A stretch of DNA of 64,000 nucleotides from Methanobrevibacter olleyae (GCA_015063035.1 SUTG01000003.1:1-64000), one strand, 5' to 3'. Counted from the stretch's first letter, positions 44,347-53,704 are shown. Translations and numbers: made by a program. The notes: generated by a model from the sequence alone, not told the origin.

Positions 44347-44991
44347 TTACAAATGATTGAACAATGTCCAGATTTCAGGATACTTTTCAGCTATTGCAGC
44401 ATCGATTAGGTTTGATGCTTCACTGCTTATGCTGAATTCAGGTTCGGTCTTTCTCAAGTACCTTAGCACAGCTGCTGATCTTGCAGACCATAAGGTGATT
44501 CTTGGATTATTTTCCACAGTTTCGATAACTTCATCTATAAGTTTCTCTTCCTTTTCTGAAAGAAGACTACCAACTTCTTTTAAATCATCGGGTGCTTCAA
44601 TAATTTCACTACTTACATCATTTTCTTCATTTAAATCAACTGTAGATTCAATATTATCTGCACTTATTTCAGAGCTGATTTTTTCCTCTTCTTTTTCAAC
44701 ATCTTCAGCTGGTTTTTCATCATCATTGAACAAAACATTTGTGTATTCTGATGTGTCTTTAGGTTTTTCCTCTTCCTCATCTGCAGATTTTTCTAAAGCT
44801 TGAAGTTCATCTTCACCTTCAAACTCCTCTTCAACTTCCTCAACCAGTTCCTCAAAAGTCTTTGCTTCATCTTCAGATTCCTTAAGTAAATCTTCAAGAC
44901 TGATGCCTTCTTCAACTTCAGTCTCTTCAATCTTTGGAATCAATGAATCCAATCCTCTTCCTAATCCTGTATTCTTTTCCTTTTTAGCCAT
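44347..44991 (-). CDS. ParB-tail-like acidic partner of ParA
   Basis: A 214-residue protein. Residues 1-20 (MAKKEKNTGLGRGLDSLIPK) match the N-terminal ParA-activating tail of bacterial ParB/Spo0J (L-G-x-G-L-x-x-L-I). But the ParB CTPase fold, helix-turn-helix and dimer domain are absent. Residues of about 25-145 are very acidic and probably disordered. Residues of about 148-214 form a helical domain (EVIETVENNPRITLWSARSAAVLRYLRKTE). It is encoded 91 bp downstream of a ParA ATPase. I infer that it stimulates ParA through the tail and targets it through the C-terminal domain. The ParB relation is restricted to the tail, so I do not call it parB. Confidence 0.75.
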   Translation of the reverse strand: MAKKEKNTGLGRGLDSLIPKIEETEVEEGISLEDLLKESEDEAKTFEELVEEVEEEFEGEDELQALEKSADEEEEKPKDTSEYTNVLFNDDEKPAEDVEKEEEKISSEISADNIESTVDLNEENDVSSEIIEAPDDLKEVGSLLSEKEEKLIDEVIETVENNPRITLWSARSAAVLRYLRKTEPEFSISSEASNLIDAAIAEKYPEIWTLFNHL

Positions 44992-45082
44992 TTTACCAAA
45001 CCCTTCGTGTTAAAAATTTAATATTAAGTTAATATTAATTATTATAATCGTCAATTCATATTCTTAAATCAAATACCCATCT

Positions 45083-45856
45083 TTATTTTTTGTCCCTTTC
45101 CAGTATTTCCTTAGCAAGTTTCAAGTAAGCTATTGCTCCCTTACTTTCTGGGTCATATACTATGCATGGTTTTCCATAACTTGGAGCCTCTGCCAAACGT
45201 ATGTTTCTTGGAATGACGGTATTGAATACGTATTCCTTGTCCTTGAAGTATTTCTTTAGCTCTGAATACACTTCCCTACCTAATCTGGTTCTTGCATCAT
45301 ACAATGTTAGAAGTATTCCCTTGATCGGTGTTGGGCTTCTTAATCTTGTTTCAACAAGCTTGATGGTGTTCATCAAATCAGCCAATCCTTCAAGTGCAAA
45401 GTATTCCGCTTGAATTGGTATCAATACGCTGTCAGCAGCTATCAATGAATTAATTGTTATTATTCCAAGAGATGGCGGCAGGTCTATTATAATGTAGTCA
45501 AAAATGCCTTTGATCGGTTCAAGCAAGTTCTTTAAAGCTATGTGATAGTTGGATTCTTTGCTCAATTCCACTTCGATACCGCTTAAGTCGATATTGCTTG
45601 GAAGTATGAATAGGTTTTCGATTTTTGTAGGAATGGTTGCTTTCTGAACACTGCATTCATTTACCAAAGCAGTGTAGACGGTTTTCTTGATTTCTGTTTT
45701 ATTTATTCCAAAACTTGTTGTAGCGTTAGCTTGCGGATCCATGTCAACTACAAGCACAGCCTTTCCCATTGCAGCAAGGGATGTTGCCAAATTCACTACG
45801 GTTGTAGTCTTTCCACATCCACCTTTCTGATTCATTACGGCAATTGTTTCTCCCAT
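45083..45856 (-). CDS. parA: ParA/Soj family partition ATPase
   Basis: A deviant-Walker ATPase of 257 residues that forms ATP-dependent dimers on DNA and positions chromosomes, plasmids or protein cargo. Deviant Walker A KGGCGKTT is at 11-18 with the signature Lys11; VDMDPQANATTSFG (about 38-51) is the switch I region and YIIIDLPPSLG (about 119-129) the Walker B. NTVIPRNIRLAEAPSYGKP near the C terminus is typical of Soj, including the Arg residues used for DNA binding. There is no N-terminal HTH, so it is a chromosome-type (Ib-like) ParA. Followed by the ParB-tail-like gene. Confidence 0.93.
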   Translation of the reverse strand: MGETIAVMNQKGGCGKTTTVVNLATSLAAMGKAVLVVDMDPQANATTSFGINKTEIKKTVYTALVNECSVQKATIPTKIENLFILPSNIDLSGIEVELSKESNYHIALKNLLEPIKGIFDYIIIDLPPSLGIITINSLIAADSVLIPIQAEYFALEGLADLMNTIKLVETRLRSPTPIKGILLTLYDARTRLGREVYSELKKYFKDKEYVFNTVIPRNIRLAEAPSYGKPCIVYDPESKGAIAYLKLAKEILERDKK

Positions 45857-46382
45857 TATATTAAATCTCCTAAAGTATTTTTCTTAAAATAAAGTGATTT
45901 TTTAAATTATAAGTTCTAATGAATAACTTAGAAGTTTTTCCATTATCACTTTTCACTAATTATTTTTTACTTATTACTTAGCAATTATTACTTTTAAGTT
46001 ATTACTTCTAAGTTATTACTTATATATTATAATTTATAAGTTATACTATATAAGTTTTAAGTTATATCTTATTACTTTTACTTTATAATTTATCATTTAT
46101 ACGTTTTTACTTTTAAGTTATTTCTTATATTTTATAAGTTATTAGTTATAACTTATAACTTATAACTAATAACTAAAATTTATCATAAAAAAAAGAAAAA
46201 ATATTCTTAAAAAATAGCTAAAAAATAAGAAAGCATTAAAGATAAAATAACAGATAAAATACCTAAAAAATAGCTAAAAAATAAGAAAGCATTAAAGATA
46301 AAATGCCCGATAAAATACCTAAAAATAAGAAATATTAAAGAAAAACTATCTAAAATATAAGAAAAAAAATAAGAATGGAAAT
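45857..46382. other. Low-complexity intergenic with TTATAAGT and 57-bp repeats
   Basis: 45900-46180 consists of many imperfect copies of AAGTTATTACTT and ATAACTTATA, largely self-complementary. 46208-46262 and 46265-46319 are two copies of a block (period about 57) with AAAATAGCTAAAAAATAAGA. It lies 3' of trpB2 and 5' of parA. No gene is seen. The AT-rich palindromic part could be a ParA-linked centromere-like or terminator region, but nothing proves this. Confidence 0.6.
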
Positions 46383-47684
46383 CTATTTGGAGTTTTCCAT
46401 AGATCCATCCATATAACTTGCGTAACCTTTAAAGTCCATTAAACCATGGCCAGAGAAGTTAACAACAATGGTTTTCTCTTCACCAGTTTCCTTACATTTT
46501 TTAGCTTCATCAATGGCTGCCTTGATTGCATGGTTTGTTTCAGGTGCTGGAATGACTCCTTCGCACATTGCAAACATTTTACCCGCTGCAAATACATCTC
46601 TTTGGTGAACAGCTACCGGATTGATGTAGCCTAATTCTCTAAGCAAGGACACTTGTGTGTTCATACCGTGGTATCTTAGTCCGCCTGCATGTACAGAAGG
46701 AGCAATGAAGTTGTGTCCTAATGTAAACATCTTCAGGAGTGGAGTGAATCCAACTTCATCCCCAAAGTCGTATCTATATTCTCCTTGAGTTAAAGTAGGG
46801 CATGCAGAAGGCTCTACAGCAATGAATTCAGTATCGGAGTTACCTTGGATCTTATCCTTAATGAATGGGAACAATGATCCACCAAAGTTACTTCCTCCAC
46901 CAACACAAGCAATCATTGTGTCTGGCTCCTCTTCAACTTTTTCAAGCTGCAATTTAATTTCCTGACCAATGGTTGTTTGATGCAAGATAACGTGGTTCAA
47001 TACACTTCCTAAGGTGTATTTTACTTTATCATCAGTTAAAGCATCCTCTACAGCTTCAGAAATAGCTATTCCAAGTGAACCAGGAGTGTCAGGAGTTTCT
47101 GCAAGAACTTTTCTACCAACTTCAGTGTTTTGGCTTGGAGATGCATGGACTTTTCCATCATATAGCTCCATGATTGTTTTTCTGAAAGGCTTTTGATCAT
47201 ATGAAACCCTTACCATATAAACGGTGCAATCGATTCCCATCATGGAAGCTGCAAGGGATAATGCAGTACCCCATTGTCCTGCACCGGTTTCAGTGGTAAT
47301 TCTTTCTATGCCTTCCTTTTTAGCATAGTATGCTTGAGCTATTGCACTGTTTAGCTTGTGACTTCCGGTAGGAGATGTATCTTCCCGCTTATAATAGATT
47401 TTTGCAGGCGTATTCAGTTTCTCTTCCAATCCTTTTGCTCTCACTAAAGGAGTAGGTCTTCCTAATCTTTGGTAGAGTTCCCTCACTTCTTTTGGGATAG
47501 TGATGTATCTGTCAGTAGCGAACTCTTGATTAAGACATTCGTTTACGAATATTTGAGGTAAGGTGCCTATTTGATTCTTTCCTTCACTGTTTTTAGGAGC
47601 AGGAAGTTCTACAGGTAAATCAGCGTTAATATTGTACCATTTAGTTGGTACTTCGTCATTGGTTAAGTCAATTCTGTATTGCAT
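46383..47684 (-). CDS. trpB2: Tryptophan synthase beta chain, TrpB2 type
   Basis: PLP enzyme joining indole (or O-phosphoserine-derived aminoacrylate) to give tryptophan. 433 residues with the long N terminus and insertion of the TrpB2 class, not the 390-residue TrpB1. Schiff-base Lys110 lies in TGSHKLNSA; the phosphate-binding CVGGGSNFGG is at about 262-271; ETGAGQWGTALS is the catalytic Glu region. TrpB2 proteins often act without TrpA as indole salvage or serine deaminase enzymes. No other trp gene is adjacent. The upstream region carries TGTACA-type boxes like those bound by TrpY in Methanothermobacter. Confidence 0.92.
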   Translation of the reverse strand: MQYRIDLTNDEVPTKWYNINADLPVELPAPKNSEGKNQIGTLPQIFVNECLNQEFATDRYITIPKEVRELYQRLGRPTPLVRAKGLEEKLNTPAKIYYKREDTSPTGSHKLNSAIAQAYYAKKEGIERITTETGAGQWGTALSLAASMMGIDCTVYMVRVSYDQKPFRKTIMELYDGKVHASPSQNTEVGRKVLAETPDTPGSLGIAISEAVEDALTDDKVKYTLGSVLNHVILHQTTIGQEIKLQLEKVEEEPDTMIACVGGGSNFGGSLFPFIKDKIQGNSDTEFIAVEPSACPTLTQGEYRYDFGDEVGFTPLLKMFTLGHNFIAPSVHAGGLRYHGMNTQVSLLRELGYINPVAVHQRDVFAAGKMFAMCEGVIPAPETNHAIKAAIDEAKKCKETGEEKTIVVNFSGHGLMDFKGYASYMDGSMENSK

Positions 47685-47751
47685 AATATCACATTTTTGT
47701 TTTTTAATAATCTATTTGTAAATATTTTTAAAGAATGTCATCTAATCATTC

Positions 47752-47810
47752 TGTACTAATATTATGTATAATGTACTATATAAAGCTTTGTAGTACATTT
47801 TTGTACATTA
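47752..47810 (-). promoter_or_regulatory. trpB2 promoter with TRP-box-like operators
   Basis: TGTACA-like hexamers occur at 47752-47757 (TGTACT), 47772-47777 (TGTACT), 47792-47797 (AGTACA) and 47802-47807 (TGTACA). AATGTACTA (47770-47778) and TAGTACATT (47791-47799) form a perfect inverted repeat. It encloses the minus-strand TATA-like CTTTATATAG (47776-47785), so a bound regulator would block TBP. TrpY of Methanothermobacter binds TGTACA boxes and represses trpB2 there; an orthologue is assumed, not seen. Confidence 0.65.
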
Positions 47811-47903
47811 TAGTATTTAAAATAAAAGATTTTTCATAGTTTTTATCATTTTCAATCAATCATTTTTAAAAAATTTAAATATTCCTAAAACAAATAGAAA
47901 ACT

Positions 47904-48965
47904 ATGAAAATTTTAGCTATTGATGTAGGAACCGGCACTGAAGACATCTTATTGTATGACAGTGAAAAGGAGATTGAAAATTCAATGAAACTGGTCATCC
48001 CTTCCCCTCATTTGACAATTGGCCAAATGATAAGTGAATGTGAAAGTGACATTTACTTTGACGGAGTCATCATGGGTGGGGGAAAGATTAAGGATAGATG
48101 TCTTGAGCATATGGAAAAGGGATATAAGGTCGCTTTTGAGGATTTGGCAGCAAGAACAATACGTGACAATATAGATCAGGTAAAGTCATATGGATTTGAA
48201 GTTGTTGAAGAAAATGCATATGAAAAGGATTCTACCTATTCTAATTATACAAAAATTTCATTAAAGGATGTGGATGTAAACCATTTGATTGAAATATTCT
48301 CATCATTTGACCTGGACCTAAATGTTGATGAGCTCATTGTAGCTGTTCAGGATCATGGATACAGTGAAAATATGGGGGATAGGGACTTCAGGTTCGAGAA
48401 AATCAAGGAAAAGCTCCCTGTACCTATGGAGCCTGAAACATTTGCAATGGAAGCTGAAGAAGTTCCTGAATACTTTACAAGAATGCAATCTGTAATAAAA
48501 TCTTTAGCTAAAGAAAGTCCTGAATTTAAGCCAGTTCTCATGGATACCAAGTTTGCATCAATCGCTGGAGTATGTTACGATAAGGAAGTTCTAAAGCTGA
48601 ACAGCTTTGTTGTTATGGATATAGGCAATGGACATACTACTGTAGCCTCCATTGAAGAGGGTAAAATACAAGGAGTATTCGAGCACCACACAAGAGATTT
48701 GACCCCTCAAAGACTTGAAGAGCTCGTTTTAGCCCTTGCTGACGGAACAATAAAACATGAGGATGTCCACGATGAAGGAGGCCATGGCGCATTTGCATTG
48801 AATCCTATTTCAAAATTGGAAAAGGTTATCGTAGCCGGCCCAAAAAGAGCATTGATCGAAGGCACTAATCTTGACTATTATCATGCAGCGCCTGGTGGAG
48901 ATGTCATGATGACAGGTACTGTTGGCCTTGTAAAGTCAATGGAATTCTTAAGAAAAAATAAATAA
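47904..48965 (+). CDS. DUF1786 family protein (ASKHA-like)
   Basis: A 353-residue protein of the archaeal DUF1786 family. The start MKILAIDVGTGTEDILLYD and a second glycine-rich phosphate loop FVVMDIGNGHTTVASIEEG (about 226-244) resemble the two ATP-binding motifs of the actin/hexokinase/Hsp70 fold. Other conserved parts are GVIMGGGKIKD and YHAAPGGDVMMTGTVGL at the end. Sometimes annotated as pyruvate formate-lyase activating-like, but there is no radical SAM cysteine motif, so I reject that. TTTAAATATT about 25 bp upstream suggests a leaderless mRNA. Divergent from trpB2. Function unknown. Confidence 0.82.
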   Translation: MKILAIDVGTGTEDILLYDSEKEIENSMKLVIPSPHLTIGQMISECESDIYFDGVIMGGGKIKDRCLEHMEKGYKVAFEDLAARTIRDNIDQVKSYGFEVVEENAYEKDSTYSNYTKISLKDVDVNHLIEIFSSFDLDLNVDELIVAVQDHGYSENMGDRDFRFEKIKEKLPVPMEPETFAMEAEEVPEYFTRMQSVIKSLAKESPEFKPVLMDTKFASIAGVCYDKEVLKLNSFVVMDIGNGHTTVASIEEGKIQGVFEHHTRDLTPQRLEELVLALADGTIKHEDVHDEGGHGAFALNPISKLEKVIVAGPKRALIEGTNLDYYHAAPGGDVMMTGTVGLVKSMEFLRKNK

Positions 48966-49424
48966 AAAAATAATAATAAAATTATAAATTTAATTATAAA
49001 AATATTATTTTAATTATATTATAATAATTTTAAATTAAATTATAAAATTATTTTTTTAATTATATTATAATAATTTTAAATAATTTTAAAAAAATTAAAT
49101 AAAATTAAATAAAATTATTCTAATTAATTTATCTTATATTTTTTCATGCATTTTTCCTTATTTTTTAATTTTTTCTTATCACTTTTATCCTTTATTCAGT
49201 AATTTTTTTCTAAAATTTAATCATTTCCCAGTTACTTTTTTATTTTTCCTTGCAACTTTTTTTGAATATACAGTAAATTTTTTTACAATTTATTTTGAGT
49301 AGCAGTGAAATTTTTCATTAATTTTCTAGATATATAAAAAAAGTTTATAATGGATTAATGATAATATAACAATTGAGAATATTAATACAAAATTAATTTT
49401 TTTATACAATAAACGAGGCATAAT
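48966..49424. other. AT-rich intergenic before PHP gene
   Basis: Extremely A+T-rich. TTTAATTATATTATAATAAT and neighbours occur twice (about 49008-49040 and 49051-49083). A TATA-like stretch and the AACGAGGCATA ribosome region at 49411-49421 serve the PHP gene. No other gene or structured RNA is seen. Confidence 0.55.
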
Positions 49425-50090
49425 ATGAAATTTGATCCACATATCCATAGTGTTTATTCAGGTGATTCCCGTTCAGAAGTTATAGACATTCTAATAGAAG
49501 CTGAAAAGAAAGGGCTAGATGCTATTGCAATCAGTGATCATAATGAAATAAAGGGTTCAAGAATTGCAAGAAGCATTAAAGGGGATATAATAGTTGTCCC
49601 ATCTATAGAAATATCATCTGACAAAGGCCATATTTTAGGATTAGGTGTGGATGAAATCATTCCAAAGGGATTGTCTGCTGTAGAGACTGTTGATAGAATT
49701 CATGATGCTGGTGGACTTGCCATCGTTCCCCATCCATTTTCATATTATAGGCATGGGCTTTTCTGCAAGGTTGACAAGAATCTTGTTGTCGATGGTGTGG
49801 AAACCAAAAATGCAAGGTACATTTTCGGATACTCAAACAAGCAGGCAGAAACCTTGGCATACAATAAAAGGCTTGCAACATTGGGGGCTAGCGATTCTCA
49901 TTTCCTAAAATCAATTGGAGACGCGTTCACTGAAGTCAACACCAAGGGAAACGATTCTGTAGATGGAATCCTAAAAGCCATAAAACATAGACGCTGCAAG
50001 GCTATGGGTCATAGAACAAGCAATTTCCTCATTGCTAAGGAAGTCTTTGTAAAGAAAGTCCTTAGAAGGTATCCGAAAAGAGAGGAATAG
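49425..50090 (+). CDS. PHP domain metal-dependent phosphoesterase
   Basis: A 221-residue PHP-fold enzyme. Metal ligands: DPHIHSVYSGDS (His6, His8 region and Asp), ISDHNEIKG (Asp-His), and VPSIEISSDKGHILGLG (Glu, His). VPHPFSYYRHG and GASDSHFLKSIGDAFTEV (Asp-Ser-His) complete the site, followed by the PHP-associated C-terminal region. Relatives hydrolyse phosphoesters such as AMP-derived nucleotides or short oligonucleotides. The exact substrate is unknown. It is monocistronic and followed by T-rich intergenic sequence. Confidence 0.85.
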   Translation: MKFDPHIHSVYSGDSRSEVIDILIEAEKKGLDAIAISDHNEIKGSRIARSIKGDIIVVPSIEISSDKGHILGLGVDEIIPKGLSAVETVDRIHDAGGLAIVPHPFSYYRHGLFCKVDKNLVVDGVETKNARYIFGYSNKQAETLAYNKRLATLGASDSHFLKSIGDAFTEVNTKGNDSVDGILKAIKHRRCKAMGHRTSNFLIAKEVFVKKVLRRYPKREE

Positions 50091-50439
50091 CCTTTGCTTC
50101 TGAGGAGCTTTCTGAAATTCCACATAAAATTTTCATAAATCCATTTTTCTTAAATAACTTATTTTTACTTTTTTTAGTTAATTTTTAATTTTTCTCTATT
50201 TCTTAATTTTCTATCATGATTTTATCTTATTTTCACTTTTTTTAGCTAATTTTTAATATTTTTAGTTTGTTTACTATTTTAAAGATATAGTAAACTTTAA
50301 ATTTATATTAAACTATTTATAACTCTTATTTTTACTTTTCAAATGCTCTTAGGCTATTTTTTTAATACATGAAATTCAATTTTAATTCATGTCTCAATAT
50401 ATTTTTAGAAATTTTTTATTAAATTTAGGAGTTTAAAAT
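50091..50439. other. Intergenic with inverted repeat upstream of Bro-N gene
   Basis: T-rich after the PHP stop. A perfect 9-bp inverted repeat, GTTTACTAT (50269-50277) and ATAGTAAAC (50287-50295), lies about 145 bp before the Bro-N gene, close to a TATA-like TTTAAATTTATATTAA. The ribosome site is TTTAGGAG at 50425-50432. Nothing else is seen. Confidence 0.6.
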
Positions 50440-51264
50440 ATGGATGAATTTGAAATAAAATTATTTGAAAACCAGGAGATTCGTAGAAAATGGGATGCAG
50501 AGTTGGAGGATTATTACTATTCTATTGTTGATGTTATAAGCGTATTATCAAAAAGCAATAATCCCCGTAGATATTGGAGTGACTTGAAACGAAAAATGAA
50601 AGAACAAGAGGGAAGTCAGTTGTACGAAAATATCGTACAACTCAAATTGAAATCAAGTGACGGAAAATTTTATAAAACAGATGTTGCAAATACAAAGCAA
50701 CTATTAAGAATAATACAATCAATTCCATCCCCAAATGCGGAACCATTTAAAATTTGGCTTGCTGAAGTAGGTAAAGAACGTATCGATGAAATCAAAGATC
50801 CTGAAAGAGCCATAGAAAGGGCAATAGAATCATATCGCCGGCAAGGCTATAGTGAAGAATGGATCAGTCAAAGAATGAGGTCCATAGAGGTTCGTAAGGA
50901 TTTGACTGGGGAATGGAAAAACAGAGGAGTGAAATTTGGTGAATATGGCATATTAACCAATGAAGTCAGTAAAGCTTGGTCTGGAAAGACTGTGCCTGAA
51001 TATAAAAAATTTAAGAATCTTAAAGGCGAAAGTCTTAGGGACAACATGACCAATGCCGAACTGGTTTTCAATATGTTGGCTGAAGTGTCAACCACGGAAT
51101 TGAGCCGTGGCACTAAGCCAAAAAATTTCGAGGAAAACAAAATCGTTGCACGGGAAGGAGGTGGAATTGCAGGTGATGCCCGAAGAAAGTTGGAGAGAAA
51201 ATCCTGCAGAAATATAGTCAGCAGCAGAAATGCAAAATGCGATAAAAATGTTTTAGATATATAA
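50440..51264 (+). CDS. Bro-N domain protein, phage antirepressor/DinD-like
   Basis: A 274-residue protein with an N-terminal BRO-like domain (IRRKWDAELEDYYYSIVDVI, then NNPRRYWSDLKRKM) followed by ANTKQLLRIIQSIPSPNAEPFKIWLAEVGKERI-type core (key residues P-S-P-x-A-E-P-F-K-x-W-L-A). The C-terminal half (YSEEWISQRMRSIEVRKDLT, then LTNEVSKAWSGKT) is shared with widely spread gut-bacterial and phage proteins related to DNA-damage-inducible protein D. It is alone here, without other phage genes. It could be a cargo gene gained by transfer or a prophage remnant. The last residues (CDKNVLDI) depart from the usual ending. Confidence 0.78.
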   Translation: MDEFEIKLFENQEIRRKWDAELEDYYYSIVDVISVLSKSNNPRRYWSDLKRKMKEQEGSQLYENIVQLKLKSSDGKFYKTDVANTKQLLRIIQSIPSPNAEPFKIWLAEVGKERIDEIKDPERAIERAIESYRRQGYSEEWISQRMRSIEVRKDLTGEWKNRGVKFGEYGILTNEVSKAWSGKTVPEYKKFKNLKGESLRDNMTNAELVFNMLAEVSTTELSRGTKPKNFEENKIVAREGGGIAGDARRKLERKSCRNIVSSRNAKCDKNVLDI

Positions 51265-51329
51265 AACTAATTTTTATAAAAATTGATTTCTATATTTCAT
51301 CAATAAAATTTTTTTTTAATCATCTGCAT

Positions 51330-52157
51330 CTAAATCATGCCTATTGCCAGTGTCAAAAAGTTCCTCATTCCAGGTGCCAATCCTAATACAAATACTGTTA
51401 ATTTTAATAGATTTTTTATAGTTAAGTCATCGAAATATTGATCGATTATGTATAATGCTGAAAGCACCACTATAACTTTCATAGGAAACAGTGTAGTATA
51501 TGTACCGAATAATTGATTCATGGCATTTGGCAAAACATGCTGTTCATAGTAATTGAAGCACTCGACAGCAATAAATGTTGTAGAGGCATCGAACAGATGT
51601 GCTAGGATTATGATCCTATTGATTTTATCGGATAAAAGTTTCACAATTGGCGAATAATTTTTCAGCAATTTTTCTCCAATATAAAATATGAGAAAAACAA
51701 TTAAACTTACAAAAACTAATGTTGATAAGATATAATTCATAGGCTTAATGCTTAGGCATGGAATAAAAAATAGGGTAGGGATGAGCAAGACCATACCAAT
51801 AATAAATAAAGTGTAACGGTAATCTATATTTTTCCGATTAAACAGCTCTATGCTCAGCAGGAATGATAGGATTGTCAAAAAGCCAATTAGGATATAAATT
51901 CCCGGTGTAATCAGAAAAACGGTTTTTGGAAATACCCCGTGATCCACCAATGCTCTTATTAAACCTCCTAGGATGATGAATGGAATTATAGAGCATATGA
52001 TGGAGAGAGGGTCTATTTTTATTTTTTTGAATATTCTTATAATTGCAAGTACAAAAACAACTAGAATTAATGTATAGACAACTGTATTAAATACAGTATA
52101 GCCTGAAAAGAAATTAGCTTGAATAAATTCAGGAAGAAAACTGTCTACAGTTGGCAT
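51330..52157 (-). CDS. DUF63 family membrane protein
   Basis: A 275-residue protein with about eight membrane helices, matching the archaeal DUF63 family. Conserved: LPEFIQANFFSGYTVFNTVVY near the start (key residues F-x-x-x-Y-x-x-x-N), PFIILGGLIRALVDHGVF (about 79-96), and AHLFDASTTFIAVECF (about 190-205) with an intramembrane His and Asp. GLAPGMRNFLTLAIGM ends the protein. The arrangement of buried His/Asp/Glu suggests an enzyme or ion carrier rather than a simple anchor, but the function is unknown. It starts 11 bp after the isopropylmalate synthase stop, so it is probably co-transcribed with it. Confidence 0.85.
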   Translation of the reverse strand: MPTVDSFLPEFIQANFFSGYTVFNTVVYTLILVVFVLAIIRIFKKIKIDPLSIICSIIPFIILGGLIRALVDHGVFPKTVFLITPGIYILIGFLTILSFLLSIELFNRKNIDYRYTLFIIGMVLLIPTLFFIPCLSIKPMNYILSTLVFVSLIVFLIFYIGEKLLKNYSPIVKLLSDKINRIIILAHLFDASTTFIAVECFNYYEQHVLPNAMNQLFGTYTTLFPMKVIVVLSALYIIDQYFDDLTIKNLLKLTVFVLGLAPGMRNFLTLAIGMI

Positions 52158-52168
52158 CTTATCACAAT

Positions 52169-53704
52169 TTAAATTATTTTCTCAATGGACAACAATCTGT
52201 TGATTGAGTTGATGACTGCAACCACACTTGAGATGATAACGTCCTCTCTTGTAGCTCTTCCTGTTGCCCTATGGCCATCATTGTTTGAAATCACTACAAA
52301 GGTTTCTGCCAATGCATCGGTACCGCTGCTCACAGCCTCAAGCCTATACTCTTCAAGGTTTATGTCTATGGTTTCCTTTACAAGTGACTTGATTGCACCG
52401 ACTGCTGCATCAACTGGCCCCACTCCAATTTGAGAGGTTTCCATGATCTTTCCTTTAATTGAAAGTTTCACGGTTGCTGTTGCAGATACGGATTCGCCTG
52501 TCATTACATTGAGACCAAGCAATTTGATGTATTCCTTGTCGCTTGTGGAGAGTTCAGTGATTGCAATGGATTTCAAATCCTCGTCTGTAATGCATTTGCC
52601 CTTATCGCCAAGTGTTTTCACTTGATTGTAAATGTTCTCGAATTGCTTAGGAGTCACTTCTATATTGAACTCTTCCAATTTAGACTTGATTCCAGCATGG
52701 CCGGTATGCTTTCCAAGTGCAATTCTTCTCTTGCGACCTACAAGTTCAGGTGGAATCGGTTCATAGGTGGAAGCGTTTTTCAATATCCCATCAACATGGA
52801 TGCCTGATTCATGAGCGAATGCATTTTCCCCTACTATAGGTTTTGTAGGCGGCATCTTAATACCTGTTATGGATCCTATGAAATTGGAAGTGTCATAGAG
52901 TTTGGTTGTATCCACACCGATATTTGCGCCATAAGCTATTTTTAAGCTAACTACAAGTTCCTCTAAAGAGGTGTTACCAGCTCTCTCACCGATACCGTTT
53001 ATTGTACAATGGGCCTGATTTGCACCTTCTTCAATACCAATGATTGAATCTGATACTGCAAGTCCAAAGTCATTGTGGAAGTGAAGACTTATAGGAACGT
53101 TAATTTTCTTTCTGAGTATTCTTATCAAATCTCTTGTAGTGGATGGGACTAGTATTCCAACAGTGTCTGGAACATTTATCATGTCTGCTCCTGCATCTTC
53201 AACGCTTTTATAGAATTCTATTAGATAATTAAGCTCGGTTCTTGTAGCATCTTCAGCTGAAAATTCCACAGTAAGGCCATGGTCCTTTGCATATTCAACA
53301 GCCTCTATGGCCTGATTTATGATTTCTGTCTTTGATTTCTTTAACTTATAGTCTCTGTGAAGTGGAGAAGTGCCTATGAACAAGTGGACATATGACAAGT
53401 TAGAGTCAATAACCGCATCAATGTCTTTTTCCAATACTCTAGCAAGACCACATATATTGGATTTAAAGCCTAAATCCACCATTCTTTTTGCAGTTTGCCT
53501 TTCACCTTCGGATACGGTTGGAAAACCCATTTCTATTGTGTCCACTCCAAGCTCATCAAGCTTTTGAGCTATTTTTATCTTCTCATCAACTGTTAAGGCA
53601 ATGCCCGGAGCCTGTTCCCCATCCCGCAGGGTAGTGTCAAAAATCTTTATATAATCAGGAATCTTCAATTCTTCCTTGATGTCTTTGATGTTTATTGCAT
53701 TCAT
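52169..53704 (-). CDS. leuA: 2-Isopropylmalate synthase family (LeuA; CimA possible)
   Basis: A Claisen-condensing enzyme of about 511 residues. FDTTLRDGEQAPG (about 21-33), SLHFHNDFGLAVSD with the metal-binding HxH, NGIGERAGNTSLEE, and AFAHESGIHVDGILKN. The C-terminal allosteric LeuA domain begins near residue 385. NVPDTVG and ICGLAR favour LeuA over citramalate synthase CimA, where I expect a Cys-Asp-Thr version; this is moderate evidence. The ATG at 53704 is preferred to that at 53713. The start region is tandemly duplicated, which creates an upstream 14-codon frame overlapping this start as ATGA. DUF63 follows after 11 bp. Confidence 0.85.
   Translation of the reverse strand: MNAINIKDIKEELKIPDYIKIFDTTLRDGEQAPGIALTVDEKIKIAQKLDELGVDTIEMGFPTVSEGERQTAKRMVDLGFKSNICGLARVLEKDIDAVIDSNLSYVHLFIGTSPLHRDYKLKKSKTEIINQAIEAVEYAKDHGLTVEFSAEDATRTELNYLIEFYKSVEDAGADMINVPDTVGILVPSTTRDLIRILRKKINVPISLHFHNDFGLAVSDSIIGIEEGANQAHCTINGIGERAGNTSLEELVVSLKIAYGANIGVDTTKLYDTSNFIGSITGIKMPPTKPIVGENAFAHESGIHVDGILKNASTYEPIPPELVGRKRRIALGKHTGHAGIKSKLEEFNIEVTPKQFENIYNQVKTLGDKGKCITDEDLKSIAITELSTSDKEYIKLLGLNVMTGESVSATATVKLSIKGKIMETSQIGVGPVDAAVGAIKSLVKETIDINLEEYRLEAVSSGTDALAETFVVISNNDGHRATGRATREDVIISSVVAVINSINRLLSIEKII

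Noticed and set aside
47904-48965. Pyruvate formate-lyase activating enzyme
   Set aside because: No radical SAM cysteine motif; the glycine-rich loops fit an ASKHA-like DUF1786 protein.
50440-51264. Complete prophage around the Bro-N gene
   Set aside because: Neighbouring genes are ordinary chromosomal genes (PHP, DUF63, leuA); no integrase, capsid or attachment-site duplication was seen.
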